A stretch of 64,000 bases of DNA from Protonemura montana (lineage: Eukaryota; Arthropoda; Insecta; Plecoptera; Nemouridae): positions 5,952,001-6,016,000 of the forward strand of contig OX387606.1 in the NCBI GenBank assembly GCA_947568835.1, in the 5' to 3' direction. The number at the start of each line of letters is the position of its first letter. The stretch's first letter is position 1. The notes under the pieces are model-generated. The model had not been told where the DNA came from and did not search any database. It saw only the letters and a program-made list of their open reading frames with translations. Made by a program: the position numbers and the translations under genes. Positions 38,636 through 51,279 of the stretch are shown here, piece after piece.

Positions 38636-41600
38636 CATAACTTACTTGCGTATTTCATATCGACACGTCTCCCTGGCGTCCTCCCCCTCTTCCCTCAGCC
38701 ACCCCAACGCCCCAAATAGTCCTTGTTCCTCTATAGTTGCCAATTTTCATCATAACGTCACACCAGATTTCCGTAAAATTACGCGTCCTTGTCGTTGCCG
38801 TCGTCGTCGTCGCTGCTATCCTGCACGCCAAGATCTCCGAGCGTCCCGGCGCCGTCCTCCGAGCGGGCCGTTGGCGTCACAAATTTCATTCCGTTCCCTG
38901 AAACTAGATTTGGTTTCATGTACGAAATTACTCGTCGGTTCTCGCTTCTCGTTCGCTACTCGTGTGCGTTCGTGGCAATTCGTGTGAATGCTTCGTGTAA
39001 AGTCATGTTTCTTACTTCAAGATGGCGGCGGCTAACAAATCTCTGCCAATGTGCGGGAGTTGCCAAAAGCAAAATTGACAGTGAATGTATACGAAAGGTT
39101 TGGCAATTCAAGCCAATGGTATAGGAAAAAAAAAGTTGTTGTTCCTCTGTACTTTCCCTACTTCCTAAATGTTAAAATAATCAACAATATTTGTAATCGT
39201 ATGAAAAAAAATGTAAAAATAAATCTAAATTTTCCTTATTTTGCTCAAAATAATCAAACTTTGCTTGAAAAATTAAACTGAAGGTTCTCTGAAAATTCGT
39301 AAATAACGAGTTAAGCGACCCTCCAGATTTTGATGGATTGATCTATCTGACATACACATGTTGCGCATAAATTTGCCTAAAAGCACAGAAGTTTCGGTGT
39401 GGAAATAAAATAGCAAGAAAATATGTTGCATCATTTGAAAGTTCAAAAGTACCTACTTCTTTCCTAGAATAGTACAAAGTACTGTCGGCATTATTGCTAA
39501 CAAAACTTTCTTGCTTGACCATTTTCGCACTTTTTTTGCTATTCTTGCAAAGCATCCAATGCTTCTGAAGAGTTTTCCTTCATCTTGCCTTTCGGCTCAT
39601 CAAGGACAGTAATGGCATTGCACCCCTAAAAAATGTAATTGGTAACCTCATATCTTGGCCTACCTAGCACACGTTTTGGCTTAGACCTGTCTTAGTCTAT
39701 ACCACAGGGTCTATACCCTCAGGTTACACACACACTCTTTAGGTTTCTCTAAAGTTATATACCTTTTAGACCGAGGCAACTCTCAGCTGACGGCTACCTC
39801 ACACGGACCACGGGAGGTGGGAGCTGTATCATCTCAAAGTAAAATGAGAAGGGACCCTTCGATGGTCAAATTGAAAAAAAAAAACATGAAAATTTGATAT
39901 CTCATCTCACGGCGCGAAACGTTGGCGACAAGCTGCACCTTGATGAGGTCGCTGGTGTTTTGTTCTAATTTCCTGGTGACGATCAAAGGGGCAAAACTAA
40001 AGAGAGTTCTCCGCATTTCCGGACGCGCTTTCGTTTCAATCCACGCTAAACGAGAGGAAGCGACGTAATAATGAAGACGGACTATTTTATTACACGGGCG
40101 AAGGAAAGCGACGCTTTGTCGCCACCACTTAATTGCTTTCTGAAAATGAAGTCAAGAATATATATATATATTTTTTTTTTGTGAAATTTGAGAAAAGTTA
40201 AAAATATCCGAACGAGTTTCAGGTTGACTAGCGATCGAGCCACAGCTTTTTAATTTAATCCCACCCCCTCCCCACCTATTGGCGTTATAACGGCTTCCTT
40301 GATGAAACCAAGATATTGCAGCACACGAAATTAGTATGATATCTCCTTCTTGCGCCACAACCTGATACGTCAGCTTAAATCCGAATAAAAAATAAAACAC
40401 GATCTTGATTCAATATTAAACGAGCGGAAACCGACGAGTTTTTCGTTCCAAATTTCCGGCGTCTCCCCCCACCGAAGCCACATTCGCATGTAACATTCAA
40501 TTACAACCACTCAGACTGCTGAATTATGTTTCCAAACAAAAAAGAAACTTGGCCTGTTATTTTAGCCGACGCCCTTTCAGTCTCTGCATGATTCAAATGG
40601 CCGCACCGTGCAGTGCTTAACCACTTTCGCAGATTTCCTCCGCTCGCATATCGGGTGGCGGACAGGGAGCGATAGGGGACTATCGGGATAGGGAACGGGC
40701 GGCGTATAGGTACCGGTTAACGGATAGGGAATAGCGAACCATGCAGACCTGCAATAATTATCATCGGTGGCACATTACGACCACGCACGCCGACTGAATG
40801 GTCGATGCCTGACCCGACTCACGACCGCCAACCCAGCACGGACCTCATAAACACATTCATTTTCTTTGCTAATGGTACTGATTTCTTTGGCCATCTGTTG
40901 GCCTAGGAGTGGAACTAATGCCAGTGCGACAATACTGGAATTCTTCTGTTGTGGTAAATTTTCCTAATGCAGACTGCGGTCGTCTTTGACGTTGACAAGC
41001 AGATATTATAGTCGTTACTGAATGTTAGCTATTGTGATAGAATGTGTTCAGCGCTGCAGCAGGTTACACCTCAAACCTTGTCACGCTCTCACAGGGTGCT
41101 AAATAATAAAGTATTTATTTTATATTGTTTTGAGATAGTGCATTTTTTGTCCCTTTTCATTCCCTTTTTATTTGTCTAGCACAGCGGATAAAACTAGTAA
41201 TCTGGTAACCTGGTTTTCGAAATAGTACATATGAGAAATTTTCGTATTTTGCGTTCATAATCTGCCTACGATTTCCAACCGTCGCGATTTCAACATTTAG
41301 TGCAGCTTTGTTTTTCTTTGGAACAGGTTCCTAATTTGTAGCTTTGACTAGAGTATCGACTTAGTCTAATCGACGCTGTTTCTTCGTGTGTTGCAGGTGC
41401 TAAAATCTCGCTGCCACCGCCGCCGACTTGGGCCAAGTCCCGCTAGCTCACCATTCTCGCCCGCCGCTGTATTCTAAAACGATTAAGTTCCGTGCTTAAC
41501 TCTAGACTAGCGCCACACATAGCAAACAAAATTAAACAACAAAAAAACAACATTATAAAGTAGTAATACACAATATAAAAAAAAATATAGGTAATAGTAC

Positions 41601-41667
41601 AAAGGAAAAATATTCTAAACAAACACTGTTGTTTGAGTGATACGATGTCTAATGCAACTTAAGACTG

Positions 41668-41861
41668 TTGAGTGTTGTCCTGCTTCGGTCTTGTCGTGAC
41701 GTGTTTTCACGGACGAGAGGCAAGCAGCAGTTGGCGAGAGGTAGGCAAGAGGTTGACGATGGCGAGAGCGTGTTCTTCTTCTGCGGCCACCTCACCAGAA
41801 GCGAGGTGGCGGCGACCCTTGAGGGCGCCGACGGTTCCGCGGTACGGGGAATACCTCTCTG
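41668..41861 (+). other. Candidate alternative first exon with strong donor
   Basis: A GC- and CpG-rich island in AT-rich surroundings ends at a strong donor (CTCTCTG|GTGAGT, intron starts 41862). An ATG at 41759 (gacgATGG) opens MARACSSSAATSPEARWRR and stays open to the donor in phase 1, which fits none of the downstream Glut1 coding acceptors. Another frame (EVDDGESVFFFCGHLTRSEV) is also open and would leave in phase 2, but it has no ATG. The simplest reading is an untranslated first exon carrying an upstream ORF. If spliced to 54095 or 56128 that ORF stops within a few codons. Confidence 0.3.
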
Positions 41862-44800
41862 GTGAGTACTTTCTACTGTGGCTGGACATGAGAAAAGCTT
41901 GCAATTTTTTACAACTTAAGACTTTGAAGTTACGAAAAAATCATGGAAAGTCACTTTTTCTAGGAGTTATGGTATGGTAAAATTATGTTTCTAAACCTCG
42001 TTGTGGTGTAGAAATATTTTTTTTTATGAAAATCCGAGTATTTTCTGTTTCAAACGCACAGTTTTTATTTATACACATTCAAATCAGTTTGCAAAAATAT
42101 CAGAAAATAATTTTAAACTATACAAGAGTTTTTTGTATGTTTAAGAATATTTTGTATGTAAGATTATAAGCTAACTGATCTAATTTTACACAAAAATTTC
42201 TTTTGTGATTTAGAAAATTTGAACGCTGAACCACAGCTATACAACCATTATACAAATTTGCAGTTCACGCATTGACCAACCCTGCGAAAGCGTTGGACAC
42301 TGAAATAATTCCCCGAACTCTAGAACGATAGAACAATCGGCGGTGACATGCGCTGCCAAACCACTTTCTTGCCTATCAAACACACAATTCATGCACGACT
42401 TGGCCACCCTATTTCTTCCTATCGCACAGTGGTCACAGATGGCATGATCATGCATGGACGCCTCGAGAGAACGCTGTTCCCAGTGAAAACATGATATCAA
42501 ATCAACCACAGCTTGTCTCATGGCATGTCCGTTCGACGCACTTTGTAAAAAGGAGCACATCTGCCGTGTTATTTATGGGATGGTAACCAATTCAACTTAA
42601 AAATGTTGCTTAACTTTGGTAATCCAAAGGATAACTTTAAAGGTAAGCTTTGCGTGTACACGGGCGCCGAATGAGTTTGGGGAGGGGGGCGTTAAGCCAG
42701 GCCCAGCGTGGGTCCGGGACCGACCTAGCTGCGCCGTTTGGCAGAATTAAAACCTGATAGAGTCACCGCACCACCAGGGGGCTCCCCTTGCTCACCTGCA
42801 ACGTGTTTTGTTTCCACCGGTGTAGGGATGAGGGTAGCATGGAGGAATGCGGACGACCCGAAATTAGTGAACGGGACGTGGGAGGAATGAACACATCACA
42901 TGAAATGGAATGATGGGTTGTATGTACATGGGCTGGTTGGCATCATTTGTTTACGTTAATGAGATAATGGGAGGCTTCAAAAAATTCTCTATAGGTAACG
43001 TAGGAAATACCGTCAATGCTGAAAGGTGTACATCATTTGTTTAGTTATTGAATACATCTCACTAGAATCTAGCACGGTTTTCTTTAAGGGTATCCTGGTT
43101 TTTCATTTCATAAACTTGTTTAACACGCTTTTCAGCGCAGTTCGACTGGAACGCGACACAAGGTTTTTAAAAACCACAGCTGAATATGTATAAGTGTCTT
43201 AGTTGTGATAACAAAAGAACCTCGGGGTTTGTAAACCGCCGTTTTGTACGTCTGGGGCAATATTTCGGTAAAAACCGAGCCATCACGTTTGGTCAACCTT
43301 CTACCGTTTCAGCCATATTAAGGTGCTTATTGCATGTACTTGAAGTGAAAAAGATTCCGGGTACACCATCTTTGCTGAGAAAATGGACGAACTCTCGAGC
43401 CTACGTAACTCTTGCTTTATAGGCCGGGGAAGGGAACGCAAAGGAAGTAAACTGCGTGGAAAATTGGGCAGTGATTTCCTGCACCAGTAGAGTCACTGCT
43501 CTGTTCCCCGTTACACGTGCTGGCAGCCGCCAACGCTCCGCATGGCGCAAATCGGAGTGCGACGCTCGGGACTTGATTCACAACTCCATGCGTCATCGTC
43601 GAACGTTCATTCCCGAAACGAGCACCGGCCGAAACAATTCATTACACAATGGAAATATATCTGCATCAGATTCGGCCTCCCCGAATCGCACTCGACTCGT
43701 AATGGAACTTGTCCACTCAAACAATATTAATTCTCAATCAATAAAATTCAACTCTCTTTCTCTATACCCACTCTCTACCACACTGTCCCTAGCCCCCTTC
43801 CTCTCTCTCTCTCTCTCTCTCTCTCTGGATTATGTCATACAAATACGTTTCATGTTATATGAGTTACATGTTGAGGGAATTACACATCTGATCACGCCAT
43901 ATACTCCGCATGGGCTGGCTCGCTAGCTGGCATATCTGGATTGGGGGCGGCAGTATCTGTCGGCCGACGGCTGGAGGTGGAATCTATGTCAATATATGAC
44001 CGTCGCCGACGCCGCCGCCGCCGCCGCTCTGCAAACCCCTATGGCCATTATATATGCTTGCCAAGTCGCATAATTTGCTTCGGACGAACCTATACGCTCA
44101 TAATTCACACAGAAATGTCACGTCCACCTGCATTTGAACGCTACGGCCGCTTTGCCTGGCGCGTTTATTCACTCTTTCGCTCGGCCAGAAACGCGGGCTT
44201 ATCCGCAAAGTAGCCCCCTACCCCCACACCCTCGGGGCCCCAGCCACCTCCCGCACCACCCGAGGGGCCCGTTGACCGACTAGCTGAAAATTGAAATGCA
44301 GTCATTCCAATCGAGTTCCTCTCCGCTCGGTCATTCGCACTTTATCATAATATGCGTCTGTCTGCGGGTGTTGTATATGTGTGTGTGGGACGTGGAAAAA
44401 TAAAGTGCGTGCATTTGCGATAAATATAGGAGCACATGTGGGACCTTCCGATTTTAACTCGGCCAGTTTTATAATAAACGCGTGTGTTTTGTCAAAATGT
44501 CAAAGAATTGAATTATATACTTAGAAACAGAATTTTAATTGAATTATTACTAAGGGGTTTTCTTTTCACGTCATGTTCGTTGTACTTTTTCTTGCTAATG
44601 GACTGATCGATACCGCCGTGTATTACGGCTGTGCCAGCTCGAGTTTCTCTTTTACATTATACCTTTATATATATATACATCTCTCTTTCGTTCGATTTCG
44701 TTTCAGACCCGTGGCACATCAATCGCTCAATTATGAATGGAAAAACTACCCCAACCGTGTATCTAGTGCATTTCTCCATGGCACCAATGGCAATCGATTT

Positions 44801-47649
44801 TTTTTTCTAGCCTGAATCATACGTTGCTTATATCTCCTAACCTGCCATAACAAGAGCGCAACCATCTGGGAACAGCGAACGACCCACATAGCCTAGAAAT
44901 CCATAACCAAATCAAATCGGAACATGTCCTTATTTACTTTTTGTTCCGAATACGCTACTCTGTGTCTACAAGTCAAACAAACTTGATATGAAACTTCCCG
45001 AAACAAATAACATAAATTTTTGTATTTGAAAGCATAACCTGTAAGTTACTTGCTCAACAGAACTGAAGTTGATCAGCGCAAGGAAGAGTTAAGAAAGTTC
45101 CTTTATAAGGACTATTTGTGTTTTACTAAATCGATATACGAGGGGAGCAACGGTGAGAGGCTGTAGCTGGAAGATGGTAATGGTATCACACCCCCGACGG
45201 AGTTCGCCTTTGTGTCGAGGTGTTCGACTCTATTCTCCTCAATACCTCCTTCTTGTCGGCTTATAGGTACCCGTAACGACCATGGGTGCAACCGCGCGCT
45301 ATATACGATACAAACTTAGCTGAACATAACACCCACTACGCTTCGGTTGTTTCTCCCCCGATATGTCGAACAGATTGTGGCTTCGGAATTTGGTTAGGCA
45401 TCTCATATTTGGGATGGATGGGGAGATCATTTTGAAAACATTTACGATGTTGTGTTTGTACGTGGAGAAATTTGATGAACGTCTATATCATGAAACTTTG
45501 TCATTTTTATAAATACTTTGGGAACATTTCGAATCCAAAAAGACAGTTATACAATTGGTACATGAATGAATATAGTGATAGGTATAATTATAAAGCAGTG
45601 TTGATGAAGCGCGGACCCACACCTAAGTAATTTTAAGGGAATATAAACAACTAATAATATATATTTCTTTTTATTTGTAGCCCATGGTCCAGAGGGTAGC
45701 TAGAAGTTTTTTTTACGGCCAGGTCTCTTTTTCCGGGAGCTGGGAAAGAGATGAGCTCGATGTTCAATGATCTAGCAGTTTTTGCGAGGATAATAATAGA
45801 GGAATAACTTCGTGATTAGTAGCTAGTGAGGCATCGTGGCTGGATTAAATTTCGATTACTGCCTGATTACAGGCATGATGATCGGTGTGGAAGTAAGGGT
45901 GAGGAGGAGGAGGGGGGGGGGGGCAAAGTCGTTAAGGAGTCTTAATACTCCGCTAGACTCTCTGATTAATGTCGTTAGAAGAAAATTGTATCGACGATGA
46001 GAATTGAAAAAGTATGCGGGAATTGATATGGAATTTTCCAGAGAATTTTCGATTAAATACATCTCAAAGCAGCCAGTTTTTCTTTAGATATTGAAAAGAA
46101 GAGAAGTACAACAGAGAGACAAAGTCAATTAGCAAGTTCCTTATTAATTAAGGAAAATTCTCGCGGGAAAAATCTAATAATTACTGCGAGTTTTCAGTAA
46201 GAGAACACCTTCGAAGTTTTCAGTGGGAAGTTAAATATGCGGCAAAGACGAGATAATTGAATTATTTCGCGATCTTCACAGAGATTTTCTGAATTTACCC
46301 ATGATTTTTAAAAGCGTTCATTTTACATCGACCGGGACGTTTTGGGGAACAACGGAAAGACTGAACCCCCGCATATCGACAGGTATTCGCTCTAAGGAAT
46401 TGGCAGCGACAGCAAAATCATGATAAGATATTTAAAAATTCACAAGTCAGTTTTTATATACTTTGCCGTTCCTTTTAAACTAATCCCCGTTGTACGTAAG
46501 CAGGAATGAGATCCTGTCCCCTCTCCACTCCAATACACTTCTATCACTCGAGGTTTCCGTCAGGTTACACGGATAGACTTCAAAATATTTAACAAGTTCT
46601 TCGAAACTTGAGCGTAAAAATTTGATTTCCGCACGCGACCAAGGAGAGGCAGGCATAAGCGACGGTGGCAAGCGATATTCAAAGTGGGCCAAATTAAAAT
46701 ATGTCGAGTGAAACCTCTGGTCATGGCTGGTGAAGTAAATTGAGTTCCAGAGCGGGAAAGAACATCATCATCAATGGCGACGATGCGTTCTCGCCCCCTG
46801 ACGCCAGGCAAGCTTGCGTGGAATCGAGTCGGGAATGAAATAACTTACTGGAAGAATATTGATACAGTGAACCAGCGAATGTATATATATATATATATGT
46901 ACAGCGGTCTTCAAAAGATAGGAAAAATTTTCGCAAGGAAAAACTTTTCCACTTAAAGGCAGCGAGAAAAGCGCTAGGAGTTCCCTTTGAGTTTTGAACA
47001 AACAATATTCCAAGTAAATGGAACCAGGAATCCTAAATATAAACCAATAAAGCCTGGTGCAAAGCTAAATATTCAAAGCCTTTCCCTTGCCACCCATGCA
47101 ATATTTTTCAATTCACTTCGCGCTCTACGAGAACAAATTCTACCGAGAATCGAGTCTATTACAGCCGATAAACTTTAAATTACGTAGTAATTGCTGTACC
47201 GAGGCTGAATCTAACTAGTATTCGGTGTCCTGCCAAAAATCGGGAGAGCTCGCATACTTCACGCAGTCACGCACTCTGATAGGTTAATCACTGCACGCTT
47301 GAGTGCTTTGATCAACAACCAGCTCTATTAAGTGACACAATGAATGCAACGTGTGTGAATATACCTAGCACAATAGATGTCGCACATTCCTGACAATGCT
47401 CAGAACCCCCCTACCGAGATACAAGGCTCGAACAATACATGCTCGTTTACGAGGAGCAGCTTCAGTCACGCCGAAGAGGCAACAAAATAATTGCATAATT
47501 ACTGGTTCAAATCAACATCTAGTAAACCCGCGCTGCCGCTGCCGCTGCGACATCACATGGCAACATTGTGGATAGAGTAGTGAGTGGAGTACGAGAGCGG
47601 AGAGAAAGTCTACACGAGCACGTGAATTGTTCTCCGCGTCGCATCATGT
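41862..47649. other. Non-coding stretch, no recognised gene
   Basis: It holds (CT)13 at 43801-43826, a CpG-rich patch with (GCC)n at 43940-44220, a short TA microsatellite at 46879-46898 and a poly-G run near 45911-45921. The open frames (for example 43456-43926) lack family resemblance and cross simple repeats. Confidence 0.5.
43801..43826 (+). repeat. (CT)13 microsatellite
   Basis: An uninterrupted CT repeat. Confidence 0.9.
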
Positions 47650-47690
47650 TCAGTCTGTGACAGCCCGTCAGGCTAGTTGATTCGCTCGTG
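47640..47690 (+). promoter_or_regulatory. Possible core promoter (Inr TCAGTC)
   Basis: The TCAGTC at 47650 matches the arthropod initiator consensus TCAGTY. No TATA box is seen 25-35 bases upstream. The segment just upstream (47525-47650) is rich in CpG and gctgccgctgccgctg-type triplets. A CpG-rich initiator promoter without TATA is common for broadly expressed genes. Confidence 0.3.
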
Positions 47691-47896
47691 TGGATACTTG
47701 CTGCTTGCTGGGTGCATGGTCTAGCTACCACGTGTGTGTCTGTTGGTGATTTGTCTCGCGTGGTGTTGATTAGCGCTGTCGTGGATTTGTGTTCCGAGTA
47801 GAATTCTAGTTTCATCGGCAGTCGTGGACCGCGGATTTGATGCACGAATTCGTTTCGTGTGTGTTTTGCGGGCTAGAGTGATTGCAGTTTAGAAAG
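47650..47896 (+). other. Candidate non-coding first exon with initiator
   Basis: An arthropod-type initiator, TCAGTC, lies at 47650-47655, just downstream of a CpG-rich patch. It is followed by about 245 nt of moderate-GC sequence that ends in a good donor (GAAAG|GTAAAT, intron starts 47897). The stretch holds only short, quickly closed ATG frames, as expected of a 5' leader. The next strong acceptor downstream in a leader-like exon is at 54094, so this is a plausible distal first exon of the MANQTNQ transcript. The start site is inferred from the motif only. Confidence 0.4.
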
Positions 47897-50428
47897 GTAA
47901 ATGAACGCTCCGACTTGTCTGTGCTAGTTTTAATCAGTGTCGCGTTCCTTTTTCATAATTGTGAAGGTGTAGAATGTTTGTGGAGATGTTTACGTGTACT
48001 TGAAAGGAATGCTAGCGTTCAGGTAGGCACGTGTTAGTTTGCGGCCGCTTCAGTGGTCGTTTTGCAGTAAAACAGGCTGCCGACATCAGCTTAAAATTTT
48101 CGTGTTTAGGTATAGCCGGGGTCGCCGACGGCTGTGTGACGCTTTGACCTCTGAAATCTGCCAAACGCGCTCGCTTCTGAACGAACCGTTTCGATTTTAT
48201 TAAAGAATTTTCTTTCCCTTGCGCTAAAGCGAAAATATTCTACAAAGCCATGACATTTTACTAGAGTGACATTTCCATTTCCAGGCTTCAGAATATCTTT
48301 GAATATTGACACAAACAGTTAACAGACTCTCTATATATACTCTGCATAATGTGATATTATTTGCGATAGATTGATGTAAATGACAGGACTTATTTCCTCA
48401 AGAAATGGAATCTCAGCTCACGATGTAGTTAAACAGTTTCGGGACGGCAATTTTCCTGCGGCTCATCTTTCAAGTAAACTTAACGCTTTTAGGACTTGCA
48501 TTTCTGAGCGTCCCGTTAAGAATGCAGACACATTCTGGAGAATCTCGCCTCTATTTCCATTTCTAACGGCCTCGCGTTTGTAAGCAGCATTCCATTTGCC
48601 AATTGACAGGCTACAACGTGATTAAGCCACACCAAGTTTTCACTCATCGAAATTTCGATAAACTAACTCATTATAATTGAGATGTCTCGTCCTGGATCTC
48701 TTAAGTGAATGAATTAGCGAAGAATTCCGCAATTAGAAACCGGGCGAGGGAGGGACGACGACTGTCGAAGCGACTCGCTTTGCGCTCGGACGAATTCGAA
48801 TTGGTTTCAGTTTGGTTGCCTTTCGCAGCCAGTTCGCACACAAAGCCAATAAATCTGCGAATTATTTCGCGCGTCTCACCGTTGCCACACTTCCATGACT
48901 CGGCTTACGTAAGCGCGGTCCGGTGTCGATCGAACGCCAGTTTCACGCACCGTCGATTTCTACGACAATGCCGTTCGAATCGCGAATCTGCGGGAAAATA
49001 TCGCATGTCGGTCGGGGTTATTGAATGACGGAAAAGTGCGTGCATTACAGAGGATCACTCGAGGTGGTCAATGGTCAAAACAGAAGCGACGTGCTCGAGT
49101 CGGGTTAACCTTGTGCCTGCGAGCAACGCTTGCTACACATCAAGCAAGTGCACCTGTAAGTCGCTGTCAGTCATTAACTGTTAATTGCAGTAGGTAGATG
49201 ACGAACTGTCGAGCGACAACGGCGGAATACGGAAATGAGAATTAACTACCGATTATACAACCATGTTATTGATCAATATTTACTTATAATTAAAATTGTT
49301 CTTTTGGCCGCGTGGTCCGAAATAAAAGAAAATGAAGTAGGTATGCCAATTGTGCACTGCACCAGGGATAAATAATTTATGCGCATAATATTAATATCGA
49401 GATTCGGAATTGTTTGCTGAATTTATTAGCGTTAATAAAATGGCATCCCATTTCGACAAGAAAAGGTAGACCTTGGTTATAATCGACGCTAGTTTAGACA
49501 AAGTTTATTGTCCTATTATCTGGCAATGAAATCAGATTCTCCCCATGTCAATAACATGATACCTACGGCTCCATGTCTGGCCGACAAATCACCTCCACCT
49601 TGCTCGCTGAGCAAGCAAGGCTCGTTTTCCATTTGCAACCCAAGCCTCACGTCCTTCCGTCCTTCCGTCTCACAGCTTTCTCACTAATTAGATCACCACA
49701 ATCCTACAAATTATATAGTCGAAAAGGGCACGGGGTCGAAGGGCCTGTAGAGAGAAGGACTTGGTTCACGTGCTCCCCTGCAACTAATTCCAGTGAACAG
49801 CTATCGATTTGTCTCATCTTCTCGCGCAGTATTTGCTCCTCTCGACGACGGTAAAAAGCTTCTTGTCGGCGGCCGGTCGACGATGGCGGCGGTGGGCGAC
49901 TGGGGGCGATGTGCAAGATCATTAGTGGCGTTTGCCGAGACCCGTTACGCGGCCCGGCCCGCGCTATTTACCTAGATCGCTTCCCATTCCATCCCCAACA
50001 CCACCGACCACCTCACGGTGCCATTGGCGGGGGCCAACTTCAAGTTAAACCGACGGAAGTTGGAAAGTAACGCGTGTGTATGCTTACAATTATTTCGTAT
50101 GTTTACTATATAACTCGTGGTGGGTGCTTTGAGGGTTTGAGAGTGCATTTTGCACTCACTTCGTCTCAGAATAGGTTTTATTGGTTGGTGTGCGTTCTAC
50201 CACAGCCCCAATTTAAAAATGTTTTCGCGAAAAATGGCCGCCAAATGACTAATTTACCGACAAAACTTGACGATGCTGCTGGATAAAGTCAGATGACGAT
50301 ATTTCATTTCATTTTTTTCTCGCAGATTTTACGACTGGTTTACGCTCAACAAATCTTTGCCAGTGCTAACCTTAATAATTGATATATACGTATCGATATT
50401 TTCATAGTTATTTAATTGCAGATATTTG

Positions 50429-50504
50429 TTAAAAAGGACGGCCGCAAGCGCCATCGGGTGGCATCTGACGTTACCATGTGTTACCGGCTCGTTTGCTCAG
50501 CAGA
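50429..50504 (-). repeat. Dispersed 76-bp repeat, copy B
   Basis: This is an inverted copy of 1621-1695. On the minus strand it reads TCTGCTGAGCAAACGAGCCG and so on to the GCCGTCC and TTTTTAA end. The flanks are unrelated between copies, so the homology is confined to the element. Confidence 0.75.
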
Positions 50505-51035
50505 TACGAATAATATATACTCTGGCCCTCTCTGAATGTACCTATAAACTCTAAGTTTTGTGTGTCCAAGAATTATGGTGGTTCTGTCTATAACAACGCC
50601 TTTAAAAAAAAATGTATTGACCGCAGGGAAGTAATGCATCAGATGTTTACATTTGAAACAAAAATAAAAATAACAATTAATTAAAGACTCGGGAGGTATG
50701 ATTTTTCTTGCTCGTTACGCAACGTGAAATTCCTCTGGCAAGTATTATTCGCAACAGCGAACGACAAGTACCTTAGCGAAATTGATTCGTTACACAAATA
50801 TCGGTTCTTCACTGGCGACCCAGTGGAGCAATCACTTACCCTTACTACGGATGCCTCACCGAACGGTTTGGATTGTTGGAAACACCGGTTCTCGTGAGAT
50901 CACCGAAGCTAAGCTACATTGCGTTGAGTCAGGTATTGGATCATACACATGACCAGTTCTGTTCGGGAGAGAGATTGGAGGGATGAAAGTTAGTACAGCA
51001 TCTTTATTCGCCTTGCTTATCAACCTCTCGACAGC

Positions 51036-51279
51036 ATGGATTTGTGGAGGAATCCTGCTGTTCGAGTTGTACCGTCCTTCGGACGAGACGATAAGCTGGT
51101 GGTACCCTTGATGCTCTTCGACAGGAGTAGGCTACGTTCGGCACCGGGTTTCCCCTCCTCCCTTGTAGGCTATGTTAGGTTCATCATCATCCTCATCTTC
51201 TTCCACTCATTCAACGACGCCATTAGACCAGTGCCGCAGGGCTAGTTTTCAATACAGTGCGTCGTTAAACACCACAAAT
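51036..51279 (+). repeat. Retroelement-like 3' end, copy 2
   Basis: An open stretch (FHSFNDAIRPVPQG near its end) is followed by the same TGCGTCGTTAAACACCAC tail and an A-rich end (aaataaata). It is consistent with the decayed 3' end of a non-LTR retrotransposon. The protein is too short to name. Confidence 0.4.

Larger units (their letters stand above)
16577..41667. other. Non-coding stretch with scattered CpG-rich patches and repeats
   Basis: No protein gene was recognised in about 25 kb. CpG-rich patches lie at roughly 19720-20070, 21960-22120, 22600-22790, 23100-23420, 28190-28470, 32520-32920, 33030-33260 and 38770-39070. In these, several frames are open on both strands because stop codons are rare in GC-rich DNA, so the open frames are not evidence of genes. 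An acceptor-like site at 41398 (gtttcttcgtgtgttgcag) is followed by short frames that soon stop. Confidence 0.5.

Noticed and set aside
41399-41480. Acceptor-like site followed by VLKSRCHRRRLGPSP or AKISLPPPPTWAKSR
   Set aside because: Both frames stop within 16-27 codons, there is no polyadenylation signal at a normal distance, and no upstream exon of matching identity.
43456-43926. 156-codon + strand frame
   Set aside because: It reads through the (CT)13 microsatellite (Leu-Ser repeats) and has no family resemblance.
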